Shown here: in pieces, positions 7,397 through 9,176 of the stretch
How the letters are laid out: every line of letters begins with the position of its first letter
How positions within the stretch are numbered: the first letter of the stretch is position 1
NCBI GenBank assembly: GCA_002391185.1
Contig: DGRY01000099.1
Span: 1 to 9,176 of the forward strand
Source of the DNA: Prevotella sp. UBA4376
Lineage (GTDB): Bacteria; Bacteroidota; Bacteroidia; Bacteroidales; Bacteroidaceae
Reading direction: 5' to 3'
DNA: 9,176 bases
Notes under the pieces: generated by a model
What the model was told of the DNA's origin: nothing
What the model saw: the letters and a program-made list of their open reading frames with translations, nothing else
Databases searched by the model: none
Translations under genes and position numbers: made by a program

Positions 7397-7428
7397 GTTG
7401 CAAGTTACGGAAAAATTTGCTACCTTTG
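7397..7428 (+). promoter_or_regulatory. Bacteroidota-type promoter of dnaA
   Basis: The -7 box TACCTTTG (7421-7428) fits TAnnTTTG, with GTTG (7397-7400) as a -33 element exactly 20 bp upstream. Geometry is identical to the promoters at 759 and 3267, and all three are followed by C. Transcription would start near 7433, giving a leader of about 105 bases, long compared with the other two promoters here. Confidence 0.82.
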
Positions 7429-7511
7429 CAAAAGATAAAAAGTAAGAAGAGCCTAAAACTACTAATAATCGTGAGTTCTAAGGTGACTTAACTTGGGTCG
7501 AAAGACATACA

Positions 7512-7527
7512 ATTACATATCTGTAAT
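7512..7527 (+). promoter_or_regulatory. Hairpin just upstream of the dnaA start codon
   Basis: ATTACA (7512-7517) and TGTAAT (7522-7527) are perfect complements around a TATC loop. The element ends 12 bases before ATG 7540, inside the presumed ribosome landing region. It could modulate translation as RNA or be a dyad operator as DNA. The stem is short and AT-rich, so it would be weak as RNA. Confidence 0.35.
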
Positions 7528-7539
7528 AAATAACATAGA

Positions 7540-8946
7540 ATGAAAGAAAGTCCTGATGCTCGTTGGGACAGTGCTCTTGCGCTCATTGCGAGGAACGTAA
7601 CCCCACAGCAGTACAAAACATGGTTCAAGAGTCTTGTCTTTGAGAAGTTCGATGAGAACAAAAAGACATTGCTTGTTCAGGTACCATCACCTTATGTGTA
7701 TGAGTATCTGGAGGAGAACTTTATTGACTTGCTTTCAAAGGTGCTTAGACACACTTTCTGTGACGGTATTCAGTTGCAGTATAGAGTTGTTACAGATAAA
7801 GAGCATAGGTTAACTCAGGTGATAGAGGCAGAGCCAGAGGCTGATTCCAATAAGCCTCAGCCAAGAAGTCGTGCAAATGAGATTTCGGCTCTTGATGTTG
7901 CTCAGCCTCAGGAGATTGATTCTCAGCTTAATCCTCGTCTTACTTTCAGCAATTATATTGAGGGTGATAGCAATAAACTTCCGCGTAGTGTTGGTCAGAG
8001 TATTGCTGAACATCCTAATACAGCACAGTTTAACCCAATGTTCATCTATGGTCCTTCAGGTTGTGGTAAAACACACTTGATTAATGCTATAGGTGCTCGT
8101 TGCAAGGAACTTTATCCACAGAAGCGTGTTCTGTATATCAGTGCCCGTCTTTTCCAGGTTCAATACACTAATGCTGTGTTACATAATACACTTAATGATT
8201 TCATCGGCTTCTATCAAACTATTGATATGCTTATCGTTGATGATATTCAGGAGTGGGCAACAGCTGTGAAGACTCAGGATACTTTCTTCCACATCTTCAA
8301 TCATCTGTTCCGCAACAACAAACGTATTATTCTTGCTTCTGACCGTCCTCCTGTTGACCTCAAAGGTATGAATGAGCGTTTGCTCACACGATTCTCTTGC
8401 GGTTTGATAGCTGAGCTTGAAAAGCCAAATGTGCAACTCTGTGTTGATATCCTCAAGCGTAAGATTAAGCGTGATGGTCTTACTATCCCTGATGATGTTA
8501 TTAGGTATATAGCTTCAACAGCAAATGGTAGTGTGCGCGATTTGCAGGGTGTTATCAATAGTCTTTTGGCTTATAGTGTGGTTTACAACTGCAATATTGA
8601 TATGCGTCTTGCTGAGCGAGTTATCAAGCGTGCTGTTAAGGTTGACGACAAACCGCTTACAATTGATGACATTCTTGATACTGTTTGTAATCATTTCAAT
8701 GTTACAGCTACAGCCGTGAATAGTAAGAGTCGTAAGCGTGATCTTGTTCAGGCTCGTCAGGTATCAATGTATCTTGCTCAGAAATATACCAAGATGCCTG
8801 CAAGTCGTATTGGTAAGCTTGTTGGTAATCGAGATCACTCTACTGTTATTCATAGTTGTTCGCAGGTAGAACGTCGTATGAAGGTTGATAAGGCTTTTGT
8901 TGCAGAACTTTCTTCAATTGAGAACGCATTCAAACTGAAGAATTAG
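7540..8946 (+). CDS. dnaA: Chromosomal replication initiator protein DnaA
   Basis: This complete 468-residue AAA+ ATPase binds origin DnaA boxes and opens the duplex to start replication. Domain I (about 1-85, DARWDSALALIARNVTPQQYKTWF...) mediates self-association and helicase loading. Domain II is a variable linker (about 86-130). Domain III (about 131-345) has Walker A GPSGCGKT (171-178), Walker B LIVDDIQ with Asp234 and Asp235, the probable arginine finger Arg284 (LLTRF) and sensor II Arg333 (GSVRDLQG). Domain IV (about 370-468) carries the DNA-binding signature DHSTVIHSC (432-440). Length is normal for the family. Walker A reads GPSGCGKT rather than the common GGTGLGKT; this still satisfies the P-loop pattern. 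ATG 7540 is chosen because it starts domain I and follows the promoter by about 107 bases. No dnaN or rpmH neighbour is present, so the classical dnaA-dnaN order is absent here. Confidence 0.98.
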   Translation: MKESPDARWDSALALIARNVTPQQYKTWFKSLVFEKFDENKKTLLVQVPSPYVYEYLEENFIDLLSKVLRHTFCDGIQLQYRVVTDKEHRLTQVIEAEPEADSNKPQPRSRANEISALDVAQPQEIDSQLNPRLTFSNYIEGDSNKLPRSVGQSIAEHPNTAQFNPMFIYGPSGCGKTHLINAIGARCKELYPQKRVLYISARLFQVQYTNAVLHNTLNDFIGFYQTIDMLIVDDIQEWATAVKTQDTFFHIFNHLFRNNKRIILASDRPPVDLKGMNERLLTRFSCGLIAELEKPNVQLCVDILKRKIKRDGLTIPDDVIRYIASTANGSVRDLQGVINSLLAYSVVYNCNIDMRLAERVIKRAVKVDDKPLTIDDILDTVCNHFNVTATAVNSKSRKRDLVQARQVSMYLAQKYTKMPASRIGKLVGNRDHSTVIHSCSQVERRMKVDKAFVAELSSIENAFKLKN

Positions 8947-8990
8947 TTCTTTTTATAAATTTGGTTTTTAATAGCATAATATAATTCTTC

Positions 8991-9027
8991 CGAACACTTA
9001 GCTGTTCGAATCATTTAGACTAAATGA
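8991..9027. repeat. Two tandem inverted repeats downstream of dnaA
   Basis: CGAACA (8991-8996) pairs with TGTTCG (9003-9008) around CTTAGC. Two bases later TCATTTAG (9011-9018) and CTAAATGA (9020-9027) form a 17-bp palindrome centred on one A. Neither is followed by a T run, so they are not obvious terminators by themselves. They could be protein-binding dyads or add structure to the dnaA transcript end. Confidence 0.5.
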
Positions 9028-9032
9028 ATCTT

Positions 9033-9065
9033 GGGGCATCCTTTTTAGGTTGCCCCTTTTGTTTT
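9033..9065 (+). terminator. Intrinsic terminator of dnaA
   Basis: GGGGCATCC (9033-9041) and GGTTGCCCC (9048-9056) form a nine-position stem with one T-T mismatch around TTTTTA. It is followed by TTTTGTTTT (9057-9065). The GC-rich stem and T tract about 90 bases after the dnaA stop make this the likely end of its transcript. Confidence 0.82.
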
Positions 9066-9136
9066 CTATACTTTAAAAAGTTTTCTCTGATTTGTTGTCT
9101 ATATTTCTCTATATTCCTTCTATAATGCGTCTATAT
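9065..9136. repeat. Helically spaced TCTATA repeats
   Basis: TCTATA occurs at 9065, 9098, 9108, 9119 and 9130, with steps of 33, 10, 11 and 11 bases, so all copies lie on about the same face of the helix. Three of the last four extend to TCTATAT. The stretch is pyrimidine-rich and AT-rich, so chance enrichment is possible. It may be regulatory DNA for a gene beyond the window. Confidence 0.35.
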
Positions 9137-9149
9137 CCATTTTTAGTGT

Positions 9150-9157
9150 TATGTTTG
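9150..9157 (+). promoter_or_regulatory. Possible -7 box at the window edge
   Basis: TATGTTTG fits TAnnTTTG, but no TTG lies at the 19-21 bp distance upstream and the following gene is not visible. It overlaps one of three GTTATG copies (9148, 9157, 9162). This is a weak candidate only. Confidence 0.2.
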
Positions 9158-9176
9158 TTATGTTATGCCTAAAATT

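Larger units (their letters stand above)
7125..7539. other. AT-rich intergenic region upstream of dnaA
   Basis: I see no convincing gene in these 415 bases. They contain an 11-bp inverted repeat with widely spaced arms (7162-7172 and 7294-7304) and a palindrome followed by a T run (7204-7230). Two direct copies of TAACTTAC (7338-7345, 7356-7363), the dnaA promoter (7397-7428) and a leader of about 105 bases complete the region. A and T runs dominate between 7200 and 7275, which could unwind easily, but no sequence close to the DnaA box TTATCCACA is visible on either strand. Confidence 0.6.

Noticed and set aside
7285..7491. 68-codon + strand frame with a TTG start before dnaA
   Set aside because: It begins with a rare start codon, spans the dnaA promoter, has a Lys-rich low-complexity product from A-rich DNA and shows no recognisable motif.
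7125..7539. Replication origin next to dnaA
   Set aside because: AT-rich DNA is present but no TTATCCACA-like boxes are visible on either strand; without a cluster or skew data an origin cannot be supported.

Overview
The window looks like a chromosomal segment from a Bacteroidota genome, most likely order Bacteroidales and probably Prevotella or a close relative. The evidence is threefold. Three intergenic promoters have the Bacteroidota form TAnnTTTG with a TTG-type -33 box exactly 20 bp upstream, rather than a sigma70 type. Start codons lack strong Shine-Dalgarno sequences. The proteins are typical of Bacteroidales: a zinc-ribbon-ended NrdJ, an amidase followed by an MCE protein, a secreted M60 peptidase with a GQ(R)V...KG-type C-terminal tail, and a divergent Bacteroidota DnaA. 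The genus call is inference. Every gene is on the + strand.

Left block, 1-3009, is housekeeping. It holds the 3' end of a B12-dependent ribonucleotide reductase (nrdJ) and, one base later, folB (folate synthesis). A promoter at 759-790 then drives a periplasmic N-acetylmuramoyl-L-alanine amidase with a SPOR-like tail and an MCE/MlaD-type membrane-anchored lipid-transport protein 26 bases behind it. The last two form a cell-envelope operon.

Middle block, 3010-7124, looks accessory. A GC-rich, hairpin-forming intergenic element (about 3013-3128) sits between mlaD and a very strong, near-symmetrical terminator (3157-3200). A clear promoter (3267-3298) follows, then a 1205-residue secreted M60-family metallopeptidase with HEIGH and a downstream Glu. 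This protein is likely aimed at mucin-like O-glycoproteins and carries lectin-like modules and a T9SS-like C-terminal tail. Two bases after its stop is a 52-codon gene (6966-7124) for a small protein with two cysteines and an acidic C-terminal half. This is the least explained gene in the window.

Right block, 7125-9176. A 415-base AT-rich stretch contains an 11-bp inverted repeat with arms 121 bp apart, a weak terminator-like palindrome and the dnaA promoter (7397-7428). It also includes an untranslated leader of about 105 bases that ends in a hairpin 12 bases before dnaA. dnaA is complete (468 residues). It is followed by three inverted repeats in tandem, the last a plausible terminator, and by helically spaced TCTATA repeats near the window edge. 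No DnaA boxes were found, so an origin is not claimed.

The envelope pair (amidase, MCE protein), nucleotide and folate genes and dnaA serve growth and division. The M60 peptidase and its coupled small protein appear to be a separate transcription unit for interaction with host or dietary glycoproteins.
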